This document shows, piece after piece, positions 16,917 through 25,213 of a stretch of 64,000 nucleotides of DNA. The number at the start of each line of letters is the position of its first letter. The stretch's first letter is position 1. Both the position numbers and the translations under genes were made by a program. Origin of the DNA: an uncultured Candidatus Melainabacteria bacterium (lineage in GTDB: Bacteria; Cyanobacteriota; Vampirovibrionia; Gastranaerophilales; Gastranaerophilaceae); contig CANARY010000001.1 in the NCBI GenBank assembly GCA_947364235.1, forward strand, positions 62,001 to 126,000, in the 5' to 3' direction. A model generated the notes under the pieces. The model saw nothing but the letters and a program-made list of their open reading frames with translations. It did no database searches and was not told where the DNA came from.

Positions 16917-17006
16917 ATATATTTACCTCGTGTGTAGTTGAATTTCTCCCGCATTTATTTTAATACAAAGGCTGGTAAAAGTATATAGCAAAAAGCATAA
17001 TACTTT

Positions 17007-17633
17007 CTACGAATAAATAAATTCCTCTTTACCATTATCAAGGATTAAAGCACATAAATGGGCGTCAGAATATTTTCCGCAGCCTAAATCAATACAAATT
17101 TTATCCTCTTGAACAAAAGGAGCATCAAACTCCGTATGCCCGAAAATTATCTTCTGAGGAAGGCTGTGTTTCGAATAAATAAACTTGTTTCTAATATAAA
17201 CCAAATCTGTTTCATCCTGCTCTTCAAGCGGATAATCAGGATTAATTCCTGCATGCACAAAAAGGTAATTGTCAGTAAGATAATAAAACTTCAAGCTCCT
17301 GAAAAAATCACCATGAACTCTAAAAATATTATCAAAACTTCCATAGCTTCTAACAGTTGCCGGACCGCCGTAATTATCAAATAAAAACTGATAATAATCA
17401 TCTTTCTTCGCGTGAAGAAGCGCGTATTCATGCGAACCCATCAGGTAAACGCATTCATGCGTCTCTCCAAGCTCAATAATCCTATCCACAACTCCTCTTG
17501 AATCAGGCCCTCTGTCAATATAATCACCCAAGAACACAAAGACATCATCAGGCCTCATCTCAATTTGGGATAAAACACTGTCAAGTTTTCTTTTCTCTCC
17601 GTGAATGTCTGTAATAGCTATATACCTTGGCAT
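17007..17633 (-). CDS. Metallophosphoesterase, PPP-like serine/threonine phosphatase or Ap4A hydrolase type
   Basis: 208 residues. The calcineurin-like metal motifs are DIHGE (8-12), GDYIDRGPDSRG, a late FGHTEFDAP and the metal-binding CIDLGCG region. The second block normally reads GNHE; here it is GSHE (LMGSHEYALL), so the conserved asparagine ligand is replaced by serine. The family includes PrpA/PrpE phosphatases and symmetric Ap4A hydrolases; the substrate cannot be fixed. Only one base separates it from the rsmA stop. Confidence 0.8.
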   Translation of the reverse strand: MPRYIAITDIHGEKRKLDSVLSQIEMRPDDVFVFLGDYIDRGPDSRGVVDRIIELGETHECVYLMGSHEYALLHAKKDDYYQFLFDNYGGPATVRSYGSFDNIFRVHGDFFRSLKFYYLTDNYLFVHAGINPDYPLEEQDETDLVYIRNKFIYSKHSLPQKIIFGHTEFDAPFVQEDKICIDLGCGKYSDAHLCALILDNGKEEFIYS

Positions 17634-17634
17634 A

Positions 17635-18474
17635 TCATTCCCTAATAAGCGCTTCAGAAAGTCTGCCTAACTGCGCAATCGAAAGCTTTTCACCTCTAAT
17701 ATTTTCATCAAGCCCCATTTCAGAAATAACTTTTGCAGCTTTCTCTTTATCAAATCCTGCTCCTGCAAGGCAGTTTTTAAGAGTTTTTCTGCGCTGAGAA
17801 AATGCAGCTTTAATTGTTTTTCTAAAATGTTTGTAATCATTAAGCTTCAAAAGCGGTTCTTTTCTAACTTTCAAAGATACAAGCGCTGAATTAACTTTTG
17901 GAGCAGGATAAAAAGATTTTCTGCCCACAAGCCTTATGATTGAACAGTCTGCCCAAAATTGCGAAAGTATTGTCAGAAGCCCGTATTGCTTAGCAGGGCT
18001 GTTTTCTGAAGCCGTAATTCTTCTGGCAACTTCTTCCTGAACCATTAAAATTATATCAGTAATCTTGTTTCTGTTTCTATTCTCCATATCGTCAATTTCA
18101 CCTAAAAGGTGCGCAATAATCGGCGAAGTTATATAATAAGGTATATTTGCAACAACTTTTATATTTTCTTCGCAAAGCTCAGAAATATCAGTTTTCAAAA
18201 TATCATTATGAATAATTTCTAAATTGTCAGCTCCAAGCTTTTCAAGTTCTTTAATCGCTTCTTCATCCAGCTCAACCGCAATAACTTTTTTGGCATGCTT
18301 CACCAGCTGCTCTGTTACAAACCCGACTCCAGGTCCGATTTCAAGAACAACATCATCTTTTTGAATATTGGCAAAATCAATAATATCAGAGATTACATCA
18401 GGGTTAATCAAAAAATTCTGACCTAATCGTTTCTTTGTTCTAAAATATTTTGCACGTTCGAAATAATCCACCAT
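17635..18474 (-). CDS. rsmA: 16S rRNA dimethyladenosine transferase
   Basis: 279 residues from the ATG at 18474. SAM-binding motif VLEIGPGVGFVTE and catalytic VVANIPYYITSPI (NIPY) are present, with the C-terminal KAAFSQRRKTLKNCL signature. KsgA dimethylates A1518 and A1519 of 16S rRNA late in 30S assembly. An in-frame ATG at 18483 overlaps a TATTAT -10 box; the ATG at 18474 sits seven bases after it, so the shorter form, probably leaderless, is preferred. Confidence 0.93.
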   Translation of the reverse strand: MVDYFERAKYFRTKKRLGQNFLINPDVISDIIDFANIQKDDVVLEIGPGVGFVTEQLVKHAKKVIAVELDEEAIKELEKLGADNLEIIHNDILKTDISELCEENIKVVANIPYYITSPIIAHLLGEIDDMENRNRNKITDIILMVQEEVARRITASENSPAKQYGLLTILSQFWADCSIIRLVGRKSFYPAPKVNSALVSLKVRKEPLLKLNDYKHFRKTIKAAFSQRRKTLKNCLAGAGFDKEKAAKVISEMGLDENIRGEKLSIAQLGRLSEALIRE

Positions 18475-18536
18475 GGTAATCATAATAGTACAAACAGGGA
18501 AATGTTAAAAGTTTAAATTTCTCCTATGATTATTTT

Positions 18537-18545
18537 TGTTATAAT
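18537..18545 (+). promoter_or_regulatory. Extended -10 promoter of the GCS2-like gene
   Basis: TGTTATAAT (TGnTATAAT). It lies inside the longest reading frame, upstream of the GTG at 18565, and this rules out the ATG at 18526 as the start. Confidence 0.6.
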
Positions 18546-18564
18546 TGGAGAAGGAGAAATTATC

Positions 18565-19824
18565 GTGAATTATTGCGGAGCAAAAACAGAAGAACGCTTA
18601 GAATACAATCAGCTTCTAGATGAGTTTATACTTGGATGTAAGACAACCCAGAAAATAGGCATGGAATATGAAAGAATTCCGCTTATTAAAGTCACTAATC
18701 AAGTTGCCCCGTATGGCGGCGAATACGGAATCTGCGAGATGCTTCGCGAATTTGCAAAAGAAGATAATTGGGATTACATTTTAGACGATGTAAACATCAT
18801 CGGACTCAAAAAACTTCACGATACAATCACATTAGAACCCGGCTGCCAGATAGAATTAAGCCTCGAGCCGCAAGAATTTATCCGCGATTTAGAAAAACGC
18901 ATTCAAGAAATCGACTCTGCAATGAAACCGATTCTTGATGAGTTTGGCATAAAACTTATCAATAAAGGTGTCTCACCGACAACAACTTATAAAAACATCA
19001 AACTTCTTCCGAAAAGAAGATATAAGCTTATGGCAAACTACCTCTGGGGAATACTTTCAGATGTGATGATGAGAGAAACCGCAGGAATTCAAATTGGAAT
19101 CGACTACAAATCAGAAGAAGATGCGATGAAAAAATTCCGAATCGCAAACCTTATGATGCCATTTGCAACTGCAATGTATGCCAACTCACGCATAAGAGGC
19201 GGAGTAGATACCGGGTACAAATCGTTTAGAGCACTTGCTTGGCTTAATACAGACAACGAAAGATGCGGATTTGCAACAAAATTTCAAGATGGAATGTGTT
19301 TCAAAGACTATGTAGAAACTCTACTTGACACACCAATGATTTTCATTAACAGAGAAGATATGACTGTAAACGTTAACGGAAGACTAACTTTTAGACAGTT
19401 TATGGATAAAGGTTTTGAAGGATTTAACGCTTCAATAGAAGACTGGCAGCTTCATTCAAATCTATATTTCCCTGAAGTCAGACTCAGAAACTTTATCGAA
19501 ATCAGAAACCATGACTGCGTTGGAGACGGCTTAGAATATTCAATACCAGCTCTTTACAAAGGTATTATGTACTCTCAGTCCGCTCTGGATGAAGTCAGCG
19601 GTATTTTACTCAAATATTCTTATAATGAAATTAATGAACTCAGATACAATGCAGCAAAATACGCAACCAGCTCAAAATTAAGAAAACATCCTATCTTAAG
19701 CATTTGCAAAGAACTTGCAGAAATCGCTTATTATTCACTAAAAAGCGGATGCGAAAACGAAGAAAAATACCTTGAACCGCTCATAGAAATGCTGAAGAAA
19801 AATAAAGTTCCGTGCGAAATGTAA
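18565..19824 (+). CDS. GCS2-type glutamate-cysteine ligase-like enzyme
   Basis: 419 residues from the GTG at 18565, which has AAGGAGAAA seven bases upstream; the longer frame from 18526 contains the promoter. The family pattern is clear: IGMEYERIPL (ATP/metal glutamates), APYGGEYGI, LEPGCQIELSLEP, METAGIQ-like MRETAGIQIGID and the arginine-rich PALYKGI region. This plant/proteobacterial-type ligase makes gamma-glutamylcysteine, the first step of glutathione synthesis; relatives (EgtA) serve ergothioneine. No glutathione synthetase is nearby, so the final product is open. Confidence 0.85.
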   Translation: MNYCGAKTEERLEYNQLLDEFILGCKTTQKIGMEYERIPLIKVTNQVAPYGGEYGICEMLREFAKEDNWDYILDDVNIIGLKKLHDTITLEPGCQIELSLEPQEFIRDLEKRIQEIDSAMKPILDEFGIKLINKGVSPTTTYKNIKLLPKRRYKLMANYLWGILSDVMMRETAGIQIGIDYKSEEDAMKKFRIANLMMPFATAMYANSRIRGGVDTGYKSFRALAWLNTDNERCGFATKFQDGMCFKDYVETLLDTPMIFINREDMTVNVNGRLTFRQFMDKGFEGFNASIEDWQLHSNLYFPEVRLRNFIEIRNHDCVGDGLEYSIPALYKGIMYSQSALDEVSGILLKYSYNEINELRYNAAKYATSSKLRKHPILSICKELAEIAYYSLKSGCENEEKYLEPLIEMLKKNKVPCEM

Positions 19825-19827
19825 AAA

Positions 19828-21276
19828 TTATTTCCTTATCTTTACGACAAGCGACTTTGGTGCGTCAATCTCAAGTACAGACTTTGCACGAAGATTAGAA
19901 GAAAGCTCAAAAGTCTTGTAATCAAGAACTTCAACTTGTTCTAAATACTCAGCAAATTCTGAATAATATTTATCATCATATCTTGAAACAATTATGTACC
20001 ATACACCTTCCGGCAAATAACTCAAAATCTTATCAGAATTCTTTTTGCCGGAAAAAGCTTCGTCGTAATAGTTAATATTCTCAGGATAAAAAGTTCTGTA
20101 ATAAAGGTTTGTAACAAAATCTTCACCCATAATCACAGGAGAGCTGCCGTCATAATTTTGAACCAAATATTCCCAAGCTTCTTTTGCGTATTCCTGCTTA
20201 AGATGAACAATCTCTGCCGGAAGAATCCCGCGTAAACCGCTAATCATAATAATTATTCCAATTATAACCGCAGATATTTTCTTTGTTATAAATGTCAAAG
20301 GGTAAAGCAAAATTATGAGAACCACAGGCAGTAAGAATAAGATAAATCTTTCTGATAACGGATAGTGCCTTGTAAGCGTAAAAAGATAAGTTACAAAAAT
20401 CGGTACAACAGTATACAACACAAGCTGATATTTTTTATAAATCATTAAAAATATCGAAACGATAAAAATTCCATAAATAATTAAAGGGTTTGCAACTCTA
20501 AACAAAAGGCAGAAAAGCAGTTTTAGATATATAAATAAGTTTGAAGCAAGAGCAAACGTTTCACTCCAGTAGCTTTCCATGTTTGAATAATGCGTTTTTG
20601 AAACCGGAATAAGAAAAAACAGAACAAAAGTTAAAAACGGAATCAAAAATACACAAAAACCTTTAAACAACTCCATTTTTTTATTCCAATATTTGAGTAC
20701 AAGCGCCAGAAAACATCCAGGATAAAGGAAAAACGAAGTCATAGAAAAACACGGCATTAATCCTAAAAGAAAAAATTTGTATTTTTGATTAAACTTCAAT
20801 CCTGCAAACAAAGTAAAAGTCAAAATCGTTACAAGCATTTCGGTAGAATACTGCTTAAATATGCAGGAATAAGATATCGCACAAGAATTTAAAGCAAGCA
20901 GAAACATGCCGGCTAAATTTATCCATTTATTTTTGAACAACAGATTAAGTAAATATCCGAAAGCCGGTATAGCTGCTGCACCAGATAGCAAAGGTATCAG
21001 CCTCAGCATCATATCAGAAAAATCAGGAGTATAATTTAGACATACAAACCTGTAAAAATATTTTGAGAGAACAAGAAACAAAGGCGGTGCAACCTGCAAA
21101 CGTATAAGCGGCATAAAAAGCCCGGCAAACGAAGTGTCAAACAGGTTCAAAGCAAGACTGGCTTCATCACAATGTAATCCGGGATTAAAAATCCAAAGCT
21201 TTAACCTTAAAAATACTCCCGCCAAAATAATTATTGCTGTAAACGAACAAAACAGCTGCTTTTTCCCTTTTTCCAT
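19828..21276 (-). CDS. GT-C membrane glycosyltransferase, PMT/ArnT-like (family 39 type)
   Basis: 482 residues from the ATG at 21276. About ten membrane helices follow a first periplasmic loop that carries the GT-C acidic motif (HCDEASLALN; normally DE/DD after helix 1). The C-terminal 100 residues form a soluble domain. Such enzymes move a sugar from a polyprenyl-phosphate donor to protein or lipid on the outer side of the inner membrane. The dolichyl-type glycosyltransferase at 30924 could make such a donor. Promoter TTGACA-17-TACTAT ends six bases before this ATG; a GTG at 21282 overlaps the promoter edge and is rejected. Confidence 0.8.
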   Translation of the reverse strand: MEKGKKQLFCSFTAIIILAGVFLRLKLWIFNPGLHCDEASLALNLFDTSFAGLFMPLIRLQVAPPLFLVLSKYFYRFVCLNYTPDFSDMMLRLIPLLSGAAAIPAFGYLLNLLFKNKWINLAGMFLLALNSCAISYSCIFKQYSTEMLVTILTFTLFAGLKFNQKYKFFLLGLMPCFSMTSFFLYPGCFLALVLKYWNKKMELFKGFCVFLIPFLTFVLFFLIPVSKTHYSNMESYWSETFALASNLFIYLKLLFCLLFRVANPLIIYGIFIVSIFLMIYKKYQLVLYTVVPIFVTYLFTLTRHYPLSERFILFLLPVVLIILLYPLTFITKKISAVIIGIIIMISGLRGILPAEIVHLKQEYAKEAWEYLVQNYDGSSPVIMGEDFVTNLYYRTFYPENINYYDEAFSGKKNSDKILSYLPEGVWYIIVSRYDDKYYSEFAEYLEQVEVLDYKTFELSSNLRAKSVLEIDAPKSLVVKIRK

Positions 21277-21282
21277 TGTCAC

Positions 21283-21311
21283 ATAGTAAGTAAAAAAGAT
21301 TACATTGTCAA
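21283..21311 (-). promoter_or_regulatory. Promoter of the GT-C glycosyltransferase gene
   Basis: -35 TTGACA (21311-21306), 17-bp spacer, -10 TACTAT (21288-21283), then six bases to the ATG. A near-consensus promoter with no room for a leader. Its -35 hexamer overlaps that of the divergent atpD promoter. Confidence 0.75.
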
Positions 21312-21333
21312 TTAAGTTTTTATATTATATAAT
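21305..21333 (+). promoter_or_regulatory. Promoter of atpD-atpC
   Basis: -35 TTGTCA (21305-21310), 17-bp spacer, -10 TATAAT (21328-21333). The -35 box is the same DNA, read on the other strand and shifted one base, as the -35 of the divergent gene. Confidence 0.75.
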
Positions 21334-21365
21334 AAAACCATTGAGAAGAGAGATGAGGTATTTAA

Positions 21366-22775
<1,410 letters not shown>

Positions 22776-22783
22776 ACCCCATT

Positions 22784-22816
22784 GCACCCTCTCCTTGGGA
22801 AGAGGGGCAGGGTGAG
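22784..22816. repeat. Palindromic element between atpD and atpC
   Basis: CACCCT ... AGGGTG arms enclose CTCCTTGGGAAGAGGGG. The element resembles the common intergenic palindromes of the type CCCTCTCCTT...GGAGAGGG. A decayed relative lies at 52132-52172. Without a T-run it is unlikely to be a terminator. Confidence 0.5.
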
Positions 22817-22828
22817 AGGTCAATATAT

Positions 22829-23221
22829 ATGAGATTGAAAATTATAACTCACGAACGAATAGTCTTCGATGACGAAATAGATGAACTTGTAATCCAAACC
22901 ACAAGCGGCCAAATCGGTATATTAAAAGACCATATACCGCTCACAACCGCTATGTCAATCGGAGTTACAAAAGCAAAAATCGGCGATAAATACCGTTATT
23001 TTGCAACAATGGGCGGAATTTTCCAGTTCAAAAACAACGAAGCAACTATTCTTACAGATGTTTGCGAAGATGGATGTGATATTGACGTAACACGTGCTAA
23101 CGCTGCTAAAAACAGGGCAGAATCAAGATTAGCCGATGCTACAGCAAAAGTTGATGCTGATAGAGCTCAAGCAGCACTGGCACGCTCACTTGCAAGGTTA
23201 CAAGCAGCTTTAAAACAGTAA
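22829..23221 (+). CDS. atpC: F1 ATP synthase subunit epsilon
   Basis: 130 residues. N-terminal beta sandwich (MRLKIITHERIVFDDEIDELVIQTTSGQIGILKDHIPL) followed by a two-helix C-terminal domain rich in Ala and Arg. Epsilon links the rotor shaft to the c-ring and can inhibit ATP hydrolysis. It lies 53 bases after atpD across a palindromic element; the atpD-atpC pair is a single operon. Confidence 0.95.
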   Translation: MRLKIITHERIVFDDEIDELVIQTTSGQIGILKDHIPLTTAMSIGVTKAKIGDKYRYFATMGGIFQFKNNEATILTDVCEDGCDIDVTRANAAKNRAESRLADATAKVDADRAQAALARSLARLQAALKQ

Positions 23222-23324
23222 ATATTTAGGTAATGAAAATGTCTGCTCAATAACTGCCAGGCAAAATTAATTTCACATCTTTCTCTTTTTGTACTAAAAT
23301 TGAGTAAAAAAGGAGAAGTTCTTT

Positions 23325-24299
23325 ATGACATTGACTGTGTTAATTATGCCGGCAGTTGCACTGCTTATGAGTATGGTTTTGTGCCTCTTATTCGGCGTTC
23401 CTTATATAGATTTTTTAAGAAAAAAAACAATCGGACAATATATTCTTGATGCAGCTCCTGAAGCTCATGCAAAAAAAGCAGGAACTCCGACAACAGGAGG
23501 CGTATTTATAATCGCAGCTATTATAATCGCTTCAATTATTACGCTTTTGATGGCACAGCAAATGGACAAATCTGCATGGATAATTATTGTAACTCTATTA
23601 TTTATGGCACTTGCAGGACTTCAAGATGATTATTTGAAAATCAAAGGTCATGAAAATAAAGGTTTGAGCCCGAGAGGAAAACTGATAAGACAAATTTTAA
23701 TTGCGCTTATTCCTACAATTTACGCAATGAATACGTACGGAACAGTAATTACATTAGGCTCACATACATTTGATTTAGGAATTTTATATCCCGTGTTCAC
23801 TATCTTTGTTGTAACAGGAGCTTCAAATGCTTACAACTTAACCGACGGACTGGACGGACTTGCTGCAGCAACAGGCATTCCTGCGTTTCTTGCCTGCGGT
23901 ATAATCGCTTTATTCGGAGGACACACAGCAGCTGCCATTGTATCAGCAACTGTAATCGGAGCTTTAATCGGATTTTTAAGATACAACAAACCTAAAGCAC
24001 AAGTTTTTATGGGCGACACTGGCTCACTGGCTCTCGGCGGACTATTAGGCACTTTAGCAATCATCGGAAGATGCGAGCTTTTGCTGGCAATTTTCGGCGG
24101 AATATTTGTGGCAGAAACTTTATCAGTAATTCTGCAGGTTGCAAGTTTTAAACTTACCGGAAAAAGAATTTTTAAGATGTCTCCTATTCACCACCACTTT
24201 GAACTTTGCGGACATTCCGAAATAAGAATAGTAAAAGAATTTGCACTTGTGTCACTAATTTTTGCAATCACAGCAGTTGTGTTAAATTTTGTACTTTAA
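23325..24299 (+). CDS. mraY: Phospho-N-acetylmuramoyl-pentapeptide transferase
   Basis: 324 residues with about ten membrane helices. MraY signatures: AHAKKAGTPTTGGVF, DDYLK, NLTDGLDGLA and the C-terminal SPIHHHFE. It transfers phospho-MurNAc-pentapeptide to undecaprenyl phosphate to form lipid I. Ribosome site AAGGAGAAG precedes the ATG. It belongs with murD-ftsW-murG, but an accessory island of about 900 bp separates them here. Confidence 0.97.
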   Translation: MTLTVLIMPAVALLMSMVLCLLFGVPYIDFLRKKTIGQYILDAAPEAHAKKAGTPTTGGVFIIAAIIIASIITLLMAQQMDKSAWIIIVTLLFMALAGLQDDYLKIKGHENKGLSPRGKLIRQILIALIPTIYAMNTYGTVITLGSHTFDLGILYPVFTIFVVTGASNAYNLTDGLDGLAAATGIPAFLACGIIALFGGHTAAAIVSATVIGALIGFLRYNKPKAQVFMGDTGSLALGGLLGTLAIIGRCELLLAIFGGIFVAETLSVILQVASFKLTGKRIFKMSPIHHHFELCGHSEIRIVKEFALVSLIFAITAVVLNFVL

Positions 24300-24529
24300 T
24301 TTGCTACACCAAGAATGTCCTGAATTTCGCCATATTCTTTACGAATATCTGAAATGTATGCATTTATTAATAATGCATAACTTGATATTCCAAGATTGGC
24401 ATCTTCAAAGATTTCGTTTTCTATTGAATTACAAAAATAAGAAAATCCATGACATAGAATAAAAAGTTTATATGCAACCTCTTGCATTTTTTCTTTTGTT
24501 TTTGCGTTGATGTAGTTTTCTTTTTCCAT
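24296..24529 (-). CDS. 77-residue helical protein of unknown function, island 1
   Basis: 77 residues, mostly helical, acidic, no signal peptide. AAGGAG lies seven bases before the ATG, so it is a real gene. Its stop overlaps the mraY stop region. I do not recognise the family. It is divergent from a 69-residue XRE-like regulator, with palindromes between them. Another 77-residue protein (34730-34963) holds the same position beside another 69-residue XRE gene and another toxin-like locus, which suggests a conserved module. Confidence 0.75.
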   Translation of the reverse strand: MEKENYINAKTKEKMQEVAYKLFILCHGFSYFCNSIENEIFEDANLGISSYALLINAYISDIRKEYGEIQDILGVAN

Positions 24530-24550
24530 AAGGTCTCCTTAATACTACTA

Positions 24551-24592
24551 GACAATACTTGCTAATATTAGCATATTTTTACTAGTATTGTC
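24551..24592. promoter_or_regulatory. Nested palindromes between the divergent island-1 genes
   Basis: Outer inverted repeat GACAATACT (24551-24559) / AGTATTGTC (24584-24592) encloses the perfect 14-bp palindrome TGCTAATATTAGCA (24560-24573). The right arm includes a TTGACA -35 box for the leftward gene. This is a likely operator for the XRE-type protein encoded at 24648. Confidence 0.65.
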
Positions 24593-24647
24593 AAGAAATT
24601 ATCGCAGTATGTTACTATAACTAGAAAATATTCTATAATAATAGAAT

Positions 24648-24857
24648 ATGAATGCTATAAATGAAGTAAAATCATTAACTGCTAAAAAAGGAACAACACT
24701 TACGTTTCTGGCAAAGTACTTATCTGAACATTCTGACAAAGAATATTCATTAGATGGGTTGTCCAAAAAATTAAGAGCCAACACAATCCGATACTCAGAA
24801 ATGAAGCTTATTGCAGAAGCTCTCAATATGGAATTGGTGTTTAAAGATAAAGAGTAG
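24648..24857 (+). CDS. XRE-like small DNA-binding protein, island 1
   Basis: 69 residues. The pattern TFLAKYLSEHSDKEYSLDGLSKKLRANTIRYSEMKLIAEAL resembles a lambda-Cro/XRE helix-turn-helix, with the terminal NMELVFKDKE as a dimer strand. It probably binds the nested palindromes upstream and represses itself and the divergent 77-residue gene. TATAAT ends eight bases before the ATG and there is no ribosome site, so it may be leaderless. The antisense promoter of the adjacent toxin-like locus begins seven bases after its stop. Confidence 0.75.
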   Translation: MNAINEVKSLTAKKGTTLTFLAKYLSEHSDKEYSLDGLSKKLRANTIRYSEMKLIAEALNMELVFKDKE

Positions 24858-24863
24858 GTCAAC

Positions 24864-24892
24864 TTGACAAACTAAATAAAATCGTAAATAAT
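24864..24892 (+). promoter_or_regulatory. Antisense RNA promoter, type I locus 1
   Basis: -35 TTGACA (24864-24869), 17-bp spacer, -10 AATAAT (24887-24892). The block TAAAATCGTAAATAAT is identical to that of the antisense promoter in locus 2 (35441-35469, opposite strand). Confidence 0.75.
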
Positions 24893-24898
24893 AATAAA

Positions 24899-25013
24899 GT
24901 AGGGCGAGAGCCTTTAAGCTTTAGACGGATTAAAGACTCTTCTTCACACCCTACAACAAGATTAAAATAATTTGAAAAATCGCTATCATTGCCGTGATGG
25001 CGATTTTTATTAT
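24899..25013 (+). ncRNA. Predicted antisense RNA (antitoxin), locus 1
   Basis: Starts about 7 bases after the promoter at 24864-24892. It is complementary to the 3' UTR and most of the coding sequence of the 24-residue peptide on the other strand. It ends at a strong hairpin with a T-run (24975-25013) located inside that coding sequence. Length about 115 nt. This arrangement is that of RatA/TxpA-like type I antitoxins. Confidence 0.65.
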
Positions 25014-25025
25014 TTGTCTTGCCAT
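24951..25025 (-). CDS. 24-residue single-pass membrane peptide, probable type I toxin (locus 1)
   Basis: The peptide begins MARQIIKIAITAMIAIFQ and ends in ILILL: one Arg, one Lys and a continuous hydrophobic helix of about 19 residues. The ribosome site AAAGGAGG (25040-25033) is a perfect match seven bases from the ATG. The mRNA leader can hide it: GCTTAGC (25090-25084) pairs with GCTAAGC (25033-25027) and TTCGTC with GACGAA. The first ten bases of the mRNA pair with its 3' UTR. Small membrane peptides under antisense control (Fst, TxpA, Ldr) depolarise membranes when free. Toxicity here is inferred. Confidence 0.75.
   Translation of the reverse strand: MARQIIKIAITAMIAIFQIILILL
24975..25013 (+). 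terminator. Antisense terminator inside the locus 1 toxin gene
   Basis: AAAAATCGCTATCA / TGATGGCGATTTTT stem (14 pairs, one G-T) with loop TTGCCG, then ATTATTT on the + strand. The A-rich codons near the peptide N-terminus (Q I I K I A I) provide the T-tract. Confidence 0.75.
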
Positions 25026-25101
25026 AGCTTAGCCTCCTTTCGTCCAATTTCTTCAAAATCGTGTGTGACGAAGTAGCGTATGTGCTAAGCCCTACTTTTT
25101 A

Positions 25102-25130
25102 AATCTACCATATTTTGTACTAAAATTCAA
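25102..25130 (-). promoter_or_regulatory. Toxin mRNA promoter, locus 1
   Basis: -35 TTGAAT (25130-25125), 17-bp spacer, -10 TAGATT (25107-25102). The predicted start is near 25095, at AAAAAGTAGGGC. The antisense RNA starts with nearly the same sequence (AAAGTAGGGC). Confidence 0.6.
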
Positions 25131-25213
25131 TATATTCTCTACTGCATTCTTTTATTCAACTACTGGCTTTATTTACCTCCTTGAGGTAAAATTATTCTTA
25201 TCGGAGAGTAATT

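Noticed and set aside
24859-25056. 65-codon frame on the minus strand spanning locus 1
   Set aside because: It has no ribosome site and its composition is not protein-like. The 24-codon frame overlapping it has a perfect Shine-Dalgarno sequence and the type I architecture.
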